Assembly (NCBI GenBank): GCA_947652925.1
Contig: CANTEW010000017.1
Span: 1 to 49,162, forward strand
From: an uncultured Lachnospiraceae bacterium
GTDB lineage: Bacteria > Bacillota > Clostridia > Lachnospirales > Lachnospiraceae
Direction: 5' to 3'
Length of the DNA stretch: 49,162 bases
The notes below the pieces were generated by a model. The model did not search any database. It was given only the letters and a program-made list of their open reading frames with translations, and was not told the DNA's origin. Made by a program: the position numbers and the translations under genes. Below are positions 17,622-25,394 of this stretch, one piece after another; the first letter of the stretch is position 1; every line of letters starts with the position of its first letter.

Positions 17622-19295
17622 ATGGACAGGGAGGAGAAGTTTTCCACTTCCCGTCAGGCAGCGTTGAAGCTGGATATTGCCCTGGAAAGGCTTCTGGAGG
17701 AGGGCGGGCAAGAGCTTTCGAAGGAGTGGGAACAGACATACTGCAGCTATCTTGAGCAGCGGGCGTATCCGGCTCTCATGCGCCTGGTCAGCCAGGGGGA
17801 TGCCCGGCGTCTCAGGCGTTTCCTCCAGTTGGGGCTGGTCGGGCGGGAGCAATGCCGCCGGGCTCTGGAACAGGCGGGGACACAGCATACAGAGATACGG
17901 CTGCTCTTGATGGGGTTGGATGCGCCGCCGGAGGCGCAGTCGGTCCGCACAAGAGAAGAGGCGGCCCGCAGAGCCTGGGAGCTGGCGGGCCAGTCATTGG
18001 CGCAGGAGATCCCTTATCTGCATCTGTTTTTTTCGGATCTTGAGACGGTCCTTGTCCCGTCCTGCGGGGACAGCGGCACGGACGGGGTGCAGGTCTATCT
18101 GGGGGTGCCCCATGTGCTCCGCTGCTTTCGGGAGGGCTTTTTGAGAGAGGTCTATCTACATATGATGCTCCATATCCTGTATGGGCATCTGCCGCCCGAT
18201 CCAGACTGTCCGCGTGGCTTATGGGATATAGCCTGTGATGTGGCGGTTTGGTATCTGCGCAGGAAGGCCTTTGGACTGCCCCTGGGTCTAAAAGATAAGG
18301 GGAAAAATGTGGATCTTCTGATGGGTGTCTTCCCAAGATCTATATCTCTGGAAGATCCAGTCTCTGTGTGTGCGTATCTGCGGAGAGAGCCTGAGAGACT
18401 GTCGGAGGCGGCGCGCATCCTCCAATGCCTGCCCGGGGATGTCCATGACCGCTGGTACAGGCGGCAGTCTCCATCGGGAGCCCTTGCGTCCGGGGAGGCG
18501 GGCGGTCCGGGGGATGGTCCCGGGTCCGGGGCAGAGGGACAGGCGGAGTATCTGCGGCGTCTGGGGGAAAAGCTCGCCCAGGCACGGGCCTGCCGGGAAG
18601 AGAGGATGCGCAGGCCAGCGGTCCGGCGTTTCGGGTGGACGCCGGGCAGCCGCAGGGAACTGCTGGAACTTAAAAAACAGGGGCAGTACGACCTGAGACG
18701 GTATCTGAAACGGTTCGCATCCGTGCGGGAAGAACTGCAGACGGATGAGGAGAGTTTTGACTATATCTATTATACGCTGGGGATGGAGCGCTATGGCAAT
18801 ATGCCCCTGATCGAACCTTTGGAATATATGGAGGCCCAGCGGGTGGAGGAACTGGTGATCGCCATTGATACATCCAGTTCCTGTTCCCTGTCTCTCGTGC
18901 GCCGCTTTCTGGAGGAGACAAGGGATATGCTCACCAGGAGAGAGGATTTTTTCCGCAAGATGAATGTCCATATCATCCAGTGTGATTCCATGATCCAACA
19001 GCATCAGGTGATCACCAGCGTGGAGGACTGGAAGCGGTATGAGCGGGGACTGACGGTGGAAGGCCGGGGCGGGACGGATTTTACGCCGGTGTTCCGTTTT
19101 GTGGAGCGTCTGAGGCGGGAAGGGGCTTTGAAGGCGCTGAAGGGTCTGCTCTATTTTACGGACGGCGACGGGATCTACCCAAGACAGCCCACGGATTATG
19201 AGACAGCGTTCGTATTTGCTGATAAAAAGGCTCTGGAAGGGGAACAGGCCGCGCAGGTGCCAGGCTGGGCGGTGAAGTTGTGTCTGGAGATATAA
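17622..19295 (+). CDS. VWA-like / putative metallopeptidase-domain protein (DUF2201 type)
   Basis: A 557-residue cytoplasmic protein. The middle contains a zinc-peptidase-like helix with HMMLHILYGH followed by WDIACDVAVW, as in the DUF2201 N-terminal domain. The C-terminal domain has IDTSSSCS, a MIDAS-like DxSxS motif at about residue 412, with GGTDFTPVF and YFTDGDG completing the VWA-like metal site. Such proteins work with a MoxR-type ATPase, and one is encoded next. ATG 17622 has GAGGGA 7 bases upstream; ATG 17607 overlaps the GH13 stop. The client protein is unknown. Confidence 0.8.
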   Translation: MDREEKFSTSRQAALKLDIALERLLEEGGQELSKEWEQTYCSYLEQRAYPALMRLVSQGDARRLRRFLQLGLVGREQCRRALEQAGTQHTEIRLLLMGLDAPPEAQSVRTREEAARRAWELAGQSLAQEIPYLHLFFSDLETVLVPSCGDSGTDGVQVYLGVPHVLRCFREGFLREVYLHMMLHILYGHLPPDPDCPRGLWDIACDVAVWYLRRKAFGLPLGLKDKGKNVDLLMGVFPRSISLEDPVSVCAYLRREPERLSEAARILQCLPGDVHDRWYRRQSPSGALASGEAGGPGDGPGSGAEGQAEYLRRLGEKLAQARACREERMRRPAVRRFGWTPGSRRELLELKKQGQYDLRRYLKRFASVREELQTDEESFDYIYYTLGMERYGNMPLIEPLEYMEAQRVEELVIAIDTSSSCSLSLVRRFLEETRDMLTRREDFFRKMNVHIIQCDSMIQQHQVITSVEDWKRYERGLTVEGRGGTDFTPVFRFVERLRREGALKALKGLLYFTDGDGIYPRQPTDYETAFVFADKKALEGEQAAQVPGWAVKLCLEI

Positions 19296-19462
19296 TGAAG
19301 AAAGGATGTGACTATCCAGTAGATCTATCCCACGGGGTGTCTTCCCACATCTTGTGGCAAGATCCTGAGACATACGGCTAAGATCCCATCGCTGAAAGCG
19401 ATCGCTATTGGGTCTTTGTGTGTGACTGTGAAGGGACTGGACAGTTACGAAAGGGATAAGAT

Positions 19463-20953
19463 ATGGATATCCAGGAAGCAAAAGAAGAGATCGGACGTAC
19501 CTTGCGGGCGTATACCAGGAAGGGTCCGGATGGTGTCTGTTACCAGATCCCTGTGGAAAAGCAGCGGCCCATCCTGCTGATCGGCCCTCCGGGTATTGGA
19601 AAGACTGCGATCATGGCGCAGATCGCACGGGAGGAGCAGGTGGGGCTTGTGTCGTATACCATGACCCACCACACCAGGCAGAGCGCCATCGGTCTGCCGG
19701 TCTTAAAGGAAAAAGAATACGGGGGACGGCTTTTTTCTGTGACGGAGTATACGATGAGTGAGATCGTCGCTTCTATATACGATGCGATGGAAGAGACAGG
19801 GCAGACGACGGGGATCTTATTTATCGATGAGATCAACTGTGTCTCGGAGACGCTGGCCCCTGTGATGCTGCAGCTTTTGCAGAATAAGACCTTCGGGAGC
19901 CATCCGATCCCCGGCGGCTGGCTGATCGTGGGGGCGGGGAATCCACCGGAATACAACAAGTCTGTCCGGGAGATGGACATCGTCACATTGGACAGGGTCA
20001 AATATATGGCGGTGGAGGCGGATCTTCAGATCTGGCAGGATTATGCGGCGGACAGCGGGATACATGCCTGTATCCAGACCTTTTTGACTGTCTATCCCCA
20101 GTATTTTTATCATATGGGGCAGACGGAGCTGGAGAGGTCCTTCGTCACCGCCAGGGGCTGGGAGGATCTGTCTTGTATCTTGTATGCCTATGAGGAGATG
20201 GGAGAGGCGGTCACGGAGCATCTGGTGGAGCAATACCTCCATTGTCCGGCCATTGCCCGAGGATTTTTCTTATTCTACGGGCTTTTCCATCACTATGAGC
20301 GGGAGTACCGGGAGAACTATCCGGCGGCAGTGCCGGAGAATATAGAGAGGATAAAGACAGCGGGAGCCGGGGAGTGCATGGCCGTGGCATCCGTATTGGC
20401 GGCGCAGGCGGCTGGGCGGGCAGGTGTTTGGGATGAGCAGAGTATCCTGACAGAATATATCGCCCAGGAGACGGGTGACTATCTGAAGGGCAGGAAGACC
20501 TGCCAGCCCCAGGAGATGGGGGAAGAGATCCTGCGGCGCAGGAGAGCGTTGGGGATCAAAGCCGGACATGGCCTGGTCACTTTGGAGGAGGAACAGAAAG
20601 AAGAGGCGTACCTGTGCTTTCTGGAAGAGTGGAGACAGGGGGCTGAACTGGAAAATGGGGGACGGACGCCCTGCCAGATCTTAGAGGAGCAGCTTGGTCT
20701 GTGGAGGGATAAGGAGAGCAGATCCGCAGAGAAGGCGGCAGAGTGTATACAGGAGGCGTATGGACTCCTGGCGCATGTCCCGGTGGGGGCGGCAAGGCAG
20801 TATCTCACAGCGTCCCTCGCCAGACATCCGGCATGCAGCAGATTCCTCCTCGCCCATCCCCAGGAAGCGTTCACCCGCCAGAGCCGGGAAGCGCTGGTGA
20901 GCCGCCAGGAGGAAGCATTGCGGCGGCAGGTGGGACAGATGACTGATCTATAG
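19463..20953 (+). CDS. MoxR-family AAA ATPase
   Basis: Walker A GPPGIGKT (about residues 42-49), Walker B ILFIDEIN (about 118-125), and sensor motif VGAGNPPEYNKS, followed by arginine-bearing sequence VTLDRVKYM, identify a MoxR-type AAA protein with a long helical C-terminal extension (496 residues in all). These ATPases remodel or insert cofactors into client complexes together with VWA partners, here the preceding gene. AAAGGGAT lies before ATG 19463. The 167-base gap to the VWA gene contains short hairpins but no recognisable promoter or terminator. Confidence 0.85.
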   Translation: MDIQEAKEEIGRTLRAYTRKGPDGVCYQIPVEKQRPILLIGPPGIGKTAIMAQIAREEQVGLVSYTMTHHTRQSAIGLPVLKEKEYGGRLFSVTEYTMSEIVASIYDAMEETGQTTGILFIDEINCVSETLAPVMLQLLQNKTFGSHPIPGGWLIVGAGNPPEYNKSVREMDIVTLDRVKYMAVEADLQIWQDYAADSGIHACIQTFLTVYPQYFYHMGQTELERSFVTARGWEDLSCILYAYEEMGEAVTEHLVEQYLHCPAIARGFFLFYGLFHHYEREYRENYPAAVPENIERIKTAGAGECMAVASVLAAQAAGRAGVWDEQSILTEYIAQETGDYLKGRKTCQPQEMGEEILRRRRALGIKAGHGLVTLEEEQKEEAYLCFLEEWRQGAELENGGRTPCQILEEQLGLWRDKESRSAEKAAECIQEAYGLLAHVPVGAARQYLTASLARHPACSRFLLAHPQEAFTRQSREALVSRQEEALRRQVGQMTDL

Positions 20954-21547
20954 CTGGTCTGATCTGGATCTGGTATATCTGTAGAAGAGGATGGTCTTAA
21001 GCAGGCCGCCAATGAAAAGTGATGTGGACGAGACCACCACTGTGATAAAGACATCGGGGACGAAAGCCTGTGCCACCCACAAGGGTGTTTCAAAAAATAC
21101 CGGGACGAGTGAGAGTATAAAGATCGGTAAAAATAAGTGGAGCGATAGGAGGGACAGCACCGTCAGGGATCCCCTGCGGTGTTCTGTCCTGTGTGCATAT
21201 CTGGGGAGCCGGCATAGAGGCAGGACCGCTATTGAAAAGAGTGCCAGCATGAGCAGATCGATCCACAGATGGTCCCAGAGATATGTAGCCTCCCCGATCA
21301 CAGAGGGAGTTTCCCCTAAGAGCATGGACACGGTACCCCAGTCCAAAGTGTCCATCATGCCATTTGTCACAAAATAGTCGTTCACATTGGCGGTGACGGC
21401 GATGCCGATCCCCCTTTCAGGAAGGATAAAAACACAGGAAGACCCTGTCCCTTCCCGGGCGTATACGGGCTGTGTATTGTATAAGATGATCGCTAGACAT
21501 GCGATGGATAAGAGCGCTCTATAGGCAGATGCTATCTTCTTGTCCAC
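20948..21547 (-). pseudogene. Serine hydrolase (beta-lactamase-like) remnant: signal peptide joined to C-terminal part
   Basis: A clear signal peptide (LLSIACLAIILYN, ending VYA) is followed almost at once by FILPERGIGIAVTANVNDYFV. In membrane-anchored serine hydrolases that sequence lies after the catalytic domain, and it is followed here by three hydrophobic segments. The SxxK and YxN motifs and most of the beta-lactamase fold are missing, so about 300 residues appear deleted in frame. GTG 21547 is preferred because GGGAGG is 6 bases upstream; ATG 21553 touches the ribosome binding site. Its end overlaps the converging MoxR gene by 6 bases. It may be translated as a membrane peptide. Confidence 0.6.
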
Positions 21548-21583
21548 AGGCATCCTCCCTTCCCTTTGGATCCATTTGGAAAG

Positions 21584-21603
21584 TTTTCAGAACACACTCT
21601 AAA
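21584..21603 (+). repeat. Solitary terminal repeat of the 166-bp MITE-like family
   Basis: TTTTCAGAACACACTCTAA matches the right end of the full copies (compare 26985-27002), but no left end is found nearby. It lies between the remnant serine hydrolase and the peptidoglycan-binding gene. Short, so chance similarity is possible. Confidence 0.4.
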
Positions 21604-21668
21604 ATGTACCATGTTGATGATATATGGATCAGGGCCATGAGCTTGTGCATAGGAAAGTTGATCTTTTT

Positions 21669-22163
21669 TCAGGAGATCCGCAGGGCTTTTAAGGTGGATC
21701 CGTTGATCACGCTGTTTGCTTTCAGGCCGTTTGTCCTTTTAAAATCTCTGAGGGCATTTTTAGTCTTCGCATTCATGATCCCATTGACTTTTCCACAGCG
21801 GTGACCGAGCTTGTTCAGTCTCCTCTGGACTTTTTTGATCGTGTTCTTTTTCGTGACGGCTTTTTTTGTAACGTTTTTTTTCACGACAGTATTTTGGACA
21901 GGAGCGGTGACAGCCCCTCTGCGCTGGCCGCGTCCCAGGCCAAGTCCTTGTCCGTATCCCTGTCCGTACCCAGGGCAGTTATCGTTGATCCCGTCCCCGT
22001 TCTCATCCACAAAATTGTCACAGATGCCGTCTCCGTCAGCATCTACATAGTTCTGGCCGCATTGGGGGCCTCTGCCGCCGCAATGGGGAGCCGCTGCCGC
22101 CGGAACAGCACTCCCGATGGTCAGGGTTGCCAGTAATAATACCAATATGCTCTTTTTTTTCAT
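21669..22163 (-). CDS. Secreted peptidoglycan-binding protein with acidic calcium-loop-like repeats
   Basis: A 164-residue exported protein. A signal peptide (residues 1-24) ends in AAAAP. Two DxDGDGxxD-type loops follow (DADGDGICD and DENGDGIND, about residues 42-62), like calcium-binding loops of EF-hand or thrombospondin type-3 repeats. A Gly/Gln-rich linker and a Lys-rich linker follow. The C-terminal 65 residues form a peptidoglycan-binding domain 1 (VQRRLNKLGHRCGKVNGIM, then LRDFKRTNGL). GGGAGGT precedes ATG 22163. It lies 50 bases downstream of the sensor kinase gene on the same strand and may be co-transcribed with it. Confidence 0.8.
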   Translation of the reverse strand: MKKKSILVLLLATLTIGSAVPAAAAPHCGGRGPQCGQNYVDADGDGICDNFVDENGDGINDNCPGYGQGYGQGLGLGRGQRRGAVTAPVQNTVVKKNVTKKAVTKKNTIKKVQRRLNKLGHRCGKVNGIMNAKTKNALRDFKRTNGLKANSVINGSTLKALRIS

Positions 22164-22213
22164 TGTGATACCTCCCAGATATGATGTGTTGTATGTTTGA
22201 TCTGATAGGTATC

Positions 22214-23683
22214 TTACATGTCCAATGTGTCATTTTGGTGGCGTTCATGGTACGATCCCGGGTAGATTTTTGTGGACTGGAGCGTGAAGATGACTTCTGT
22301 CCCCTGGCCGGGCTTGCTGCGGATCTTGAGGGCGATCGAATGCCTGTCCGCGATACTCTTCATGATCGCCAGACCCAGTCCGGAACCTTTTTCTTTTGCA
22401 TCTTTCGAACGGAAGAATTTTTCAAATATATGTTCCTGTTCGTCTTCGGGGATGCCGCAGCCCTCATCTTTGATGGAGATACCGTGGCCATCCTGCATTT
22501 TCCATGTTTTGATCCAGATGCTGCTCCCATTTGGTGAATATTTGATGGCGTTATCAAGGGCGGCTGTGAACATCTGGCGCAGACGGCCATAGTCTCCTTC
22601 CATATACCATTCTGTTTCCGGCCTTTTGTAGTGGAGGTGGATGTCTTTCTTCCCGGCGATGATCCGGGTCGCCCGCAGTGCATCATCCAGCACCATCAGA
22701 AGGTCCAGACCTGTTCTCTCGATGGGAAATTCTTTGTTCTGCAGGCGGGATAATTCCAGCATATCGTTTACCAGCCGTTGGAGGGATATGCTCTCTTTCA
22801 GGCTCTGTTCCTGGTATTCCTTCAATTTGTCGCCGGATACGATCCCATCGCAGATGGCCTCCAGTGAACTCCTGATCACAGTGACGGGTGTCCGCAGTTC
22901 GTGGGAGATATTGGCGATGTAGTCTTTCTGCATCTGCTCCAGCGCTTCGCGCTCCCGGCGGGCAGCCCCCAGCTTTTCTGCTAAGATGTCTGTTTCCCTG
23001 GCGAGTACGCCGATCTCGTTTTTGTCATAGACGTCTGTCTTCACCTGGTAATCCCCCTGTGCCAATTTTCGAGTGACAGAAGCGATCCTCTGGATCGGCA
23101 TCATAAAACGTCTGGACAAAAATGCGGAAAGGATCCCTGACACAGCCAGTGCGAACAGAAGGCAGCACCCCAGGATCGTGATGGACAGGAAGAAACTGTC
23201 CTGGTCCATATCCAGTGTATCGCGGATCACGATCGCCGCAAGGGTCTTATCATCTTTCTTGACCGGGAACCCCAGATAGAGGACACGTGCGCCCTGTGGA
23301 TCTTGGTCCTTTAACTGCTGGTCCTGCTCTGAAGCAAAGATGTCTTCTGCGATCGAGAGGATCTTTTCGGAGGGTTCCTTTTCAGGTCCTGTGCCATTTC
23401 CGCAGAAGAGCATCTCGTTCTCTCTGCTGATGATATGGGCGTCCGCCATGGAGATGTCGTCCAGGAACCGCAGATAAGCCCCCTGCCCGCGGTGGGGGCC
23501 TGTGGTGGTCATGAAAGTCTCCAACTGGGTCTTTATCGTCCTGGCCCGTTCTTTTAACTCATCTTCCTGAAAACGATAGTCATAAAATCGGAAGACGCTG
23601 TAAAAACCGATAAAGACGATGACCACCAGAAAAAGGGCCAGCATGGTAAAATACCCGAAGAGTTTCTTGGTGATCTTATTCAT
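22214..23683 (-). CDS. Sensor histidine kinase (HAMP-HisKA-HATPase)
   Basis: A two-membrane-segment kinase of 489 residues: segment 1 about residues 9-30, an extracytoplasmic sensor of about 140 residues, segment 2 about 167-190, HAMP region (RRFMMPIQRI), then the phosphoacceptor motif ISHELRTPVTV and ATP-binding boxes DNAIKYSPNGS, DEGCGIPED and GSGLGLAI. ATG 23683 is preferred to 23695 because GAGGT is 5 bases upstream; the start overlaps the stop of the regulator gene. The sensor signal is unknown. The next gene encodes an exported peptidoglycan-binding protein, which suggests envelope sensing. Confidence 0.93.
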   Translation of the reverse strand: MNKITKKLFGYFTMLALFLVVIVFIGFYSVFRFYDYRFQEDELKERARTIKTQLETFMTTTGPHRGQGAYLRFLDDISMADAHIISRENEMLFCGNGTGPEKEPSEKILSIAEDIFASEQDQQLKDQDPQGARVLYLGFPVKKDDKTLAAIVIRDTLDMDQDSFFLSITILGCCLLFALAVSGILSAFLSRRFMMPIQRIASVTRKLAQGDYQVKTDVYDKNEIGVLARETDILAEKLGAARREREALEQMQKDYIANISHELRTPVTVIRSSLEAICDGIVSGDKLKEYQEQSLKESISLQRLVNDMLELSRLQNKEFPIERTGLDLLMVLDDALRATRIIAGKKDIHLHYKRPETEWYMEGDYGRLRQMFTAALDNAIKYSPNGSSIWIKTWKMQDGHGISIKDEGCGIPEDEQEHIFEKFFRSKDAKEKGSGLGLAIMKSIADRHSIALKIRSKPGQGTEVIFTLQSTKIYPGSYHERHQNDTLDM

Positions 23684-24365
23684 GACATACCTCAAATCTG
23701 TATCCCACGCCCCGGACGGTCACGATCTTCCAGTCGGGGTGGCTGTATCTGTCCAGTTTTGCGCGCATCCTCTTGATATGTGTATCCACAGTCCGCTCGT
23801 CGCCATAGTAATCGTATCCCCAGACGGAATCCAGGATATGCCCTCTTGAGAATACGTTCCCTGTCTTTGAGACGAGGAGGAACAAGATCTCGATCTCTTT
23901 CTTTGTCAGGTGGACTTCTTCGCCGTGGACGTAGACCTGGAATTTTTCCATGGAGATCTCCAGGCTCCCTTTTGTCAGGTATTGCTGCTGTCCGTGGTCT
24001 GTCAGGTCCAGTCTCCGGAGGATCGCACGCAGCCGGGCCATCACTTCGGAGGGTGAAAATGGTTTGACTACATAATCATCAGCGCCGATATCCAGTCCCA
24101 TGATCCGTTCGAAATCCTCCCCGCGGGCGGTGATCATGATGATGGGGACCATGGATCTCTCCCGGATCTTCCGGCATACTGCAAATCCGTCTATCTCAGG
24201 CATCATGACGTCCAGAAGGATGGCATGATAACTGCGTTTTTCAAATTCTTCTAAAGCCTCTTTCCCAGTCTTTGCCGTGTAGACTGTATAATCTTCCCGG
24301 ATGGCATATTCTTTTAATACGTCCTGGATCTGTTCGTTGTCGTCAGCGATCAAAAGATTTTTCAT
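23676..24365 (-). CDS. OmpR/PhoB-family response regulator
   Basis: Receiver domain with acidic pocket (IADDNE), phosphoacceptor Asp in LLDVMMPEIDGF, Thr in MITARGED and Lys in VVKPFSPSE. The C-terminal winged helix has LTKKEIEILFLLVS, SRGHILDSVWGYDYYGDERTVDTHIKRMRAKL and VRGVGYRFE. Length 229. ATG 24365 has GAGGTG upstream; the longer open frame upstream is not supported. It is coupled to the sensor kinase gene by a short overlap and is divergent from trx. Confidence 0.95.
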   Translation of the reverse strand: MKNLLIADDNEQIQDVLKEYAIREDYTVYTAKTGKEALEEFEKRSYHAILLDVMMPEIDGFAVCRKIRERSMVPIIMITARGEDFERIMGLDIGADDYVVKPFSPSEVMARLRAILRRLDLTDHGQQQYLTKGSLEISMEKFQVYVHGEEVHLTKKEIEILFLLVSKTGNVFSRGHILDSVWGYDYYGDERTVDTHIKRMRAKLDRYSHPDWKIVTVRGVGYRFEVCHE

Positions 24366-24565
24366 ATCAGCACCTCTGCGATCTGTTGGATGATCTTGTC
24401 TCTTTTTCTCATTATACGCCATATATGGAAAAAAATCATCTGTTAATGGGACCAGAGATCTCCTCCGGTACGAAAAGATGGAAGGAAAAAATGATCCGAT
24501 CGTAAGATCCACCGCTAAAAATGGTCATACTAAGGATATCGACAAAAGAAAGGAAGGTAACAAAC

Positions 24566-24874
24566 ATGTCTGTACTCACTGTAGATAAAGATAATCTGGA
24601 TTCCATCAAGAATAGCAGCAGACCAGTACTCCTGGATTTCTATGCGGATTGGTGCGGTCCCTGCCGTATGGTGTCTCCTATCGTAGATGAGATCGCCGAA
24701 GAGAATCCACAGTATCTTGTAGGTAAGGTCAATGTGGATAGAGAACCGGAGCTGGCACAGGAATTTAAGGTCATGAGCATCCCCACACTGGCTGTGATCA
24801 AAGACGGAAAGGTCATCCAGCAGTCCACGGGTGCAAAGCAAAAGCCCCAGATCCTTGCCATGTTAGAAGGGTGA
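24566..24874 (+). CDS. trxA: Thioredoxin
   Basis: A 102-residue classical thioredoxin with active site WCGPC in FYADWCGPCRMVSP and the cis-proline loop MSIPTL. It reduces protein disulfides in the cytoplasm with thioredoxin reductase. ATG 24566 follows AAGGAAGGT. The gene stands alone between divergent response-regulator transcription and a possible short terminator. I see no strong promoter in the 200-base upstream region. Confidence 0.96.
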   Translation: MSVLTVDKDNLDSIKNSSRPVLLDFYADWCGPCRMVSPIVDEIAEENPQYLVGKVNVDREPELAQEFKVMSIPTLAVIKDGKVIQQSTGAKQKPQILAMLEG

Positions 24875-24880
24875 TCTGCA

Positions 24881-24903
24881 CAGACTGATCGTCTGGCGTT
24901 TTT
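24881..24903 (+). terminator. Short terminator candidate after trxA
   Basis: CAGAC and GTCTG form a 5-bp stem with loop TGATC, followed by GCGTTTTTG, just after the trxA stop. The stem is short, so efficiency is doubtful. Confidence 0.35.
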
Positions 24904-24999
24904 GATATGGCCGGGTGGACAGGGCACATATAGATGAGAACGCTCCCACCCGGCTGTGTGATGATGCTGGGATGGATCATTGTGGGTCTATCCCAGAGT

Positions 25000-25200
25000 C
25001 TACAGGTAATTCTGGTAGCATTTGACACATTTCGAGTCCCTGTTGCAGTGAAAATGCAAGATCACATCATCAACTCTGGTACAGGTAGCTTTTTGATAAA
25101 CGATCGTGTGGGTGACCTCAGAAGCATCTGTAGGGCACTTGCACTTATAGGTTTCTGTAAATTGGTTTTCGTTGTCAGTAGAGATATTTTCTGTTTCCAT
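25000..25200 (-). CDS. Small Cys-rich protein, unknown function
   Basis: A 66-residue protein with cysteines arranged as CKC, then single Cys, HFHC, and CVKC near the C-terminus, suggesting a zinc-ribbon-like metal site. Its N-terminus is acidic and Asn/Thr rich. ATG 25200 has GAGGTG 6 bases upstream, a good reason to call it real; an upstream GTG at 25209 is less well placed. I do not recognise a family. It lies between convergent trxA and rlmD, and nothing in the context gives a role. Confidence 0.5.
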   Translation of the reverse strand: METENISTDNENQFTETYKCKCPTDASEVTHTIVYQKATCTRVDDVILHFHCNRDSKCVKCYQNYL

Positions 25201-25368
25201 AGTCGTCACCTCATTCTTTAGACATGCTTTAGGATCAGATGTCTTCTTTTTGCGATTATATCAAATTTGAGGGAAAATTGATATATCTGTTTTTAAATAA
25301 TATATTTTTATTTTTCTGATCTTGGTTTCGGATCTTATAAAAAGAAAATTTTTTGCCTTTTTATGCTT

Positions 25369-25394
25369 TAGAACGTGTTTTAAAACACGCTCTA
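25369..25394. repeat. 26-bp palindrome built from two MITE terminal repeats
   Basis: TAGAACGTGTTTT (25369-25381) and AAAACACGCTCTA (25382-25394) are inverted copies with one mismatch. Each arm equals the end of the 166-bp repeat. The palindrome looks like an element that has lost its interior. It contains the rlmD stop codon (TAG) and can form a hairpin at that transcript's end. Confidence 0.65.

Noticed and set aside
19296-19462. Possible small RNA or riboswitch between VWA and MoxR genes
   Set aside because: Only very short stems (such as ATCTTG/CAAGAT) are visible, with no known riboswitch core, promoter or terminator.
18288-19481. 397-codon minus-strand frame over the VWA gene
   Set aside because: No family features, and the plus-strand frame carries the MIDAS and metallopeptidase-like motifs.
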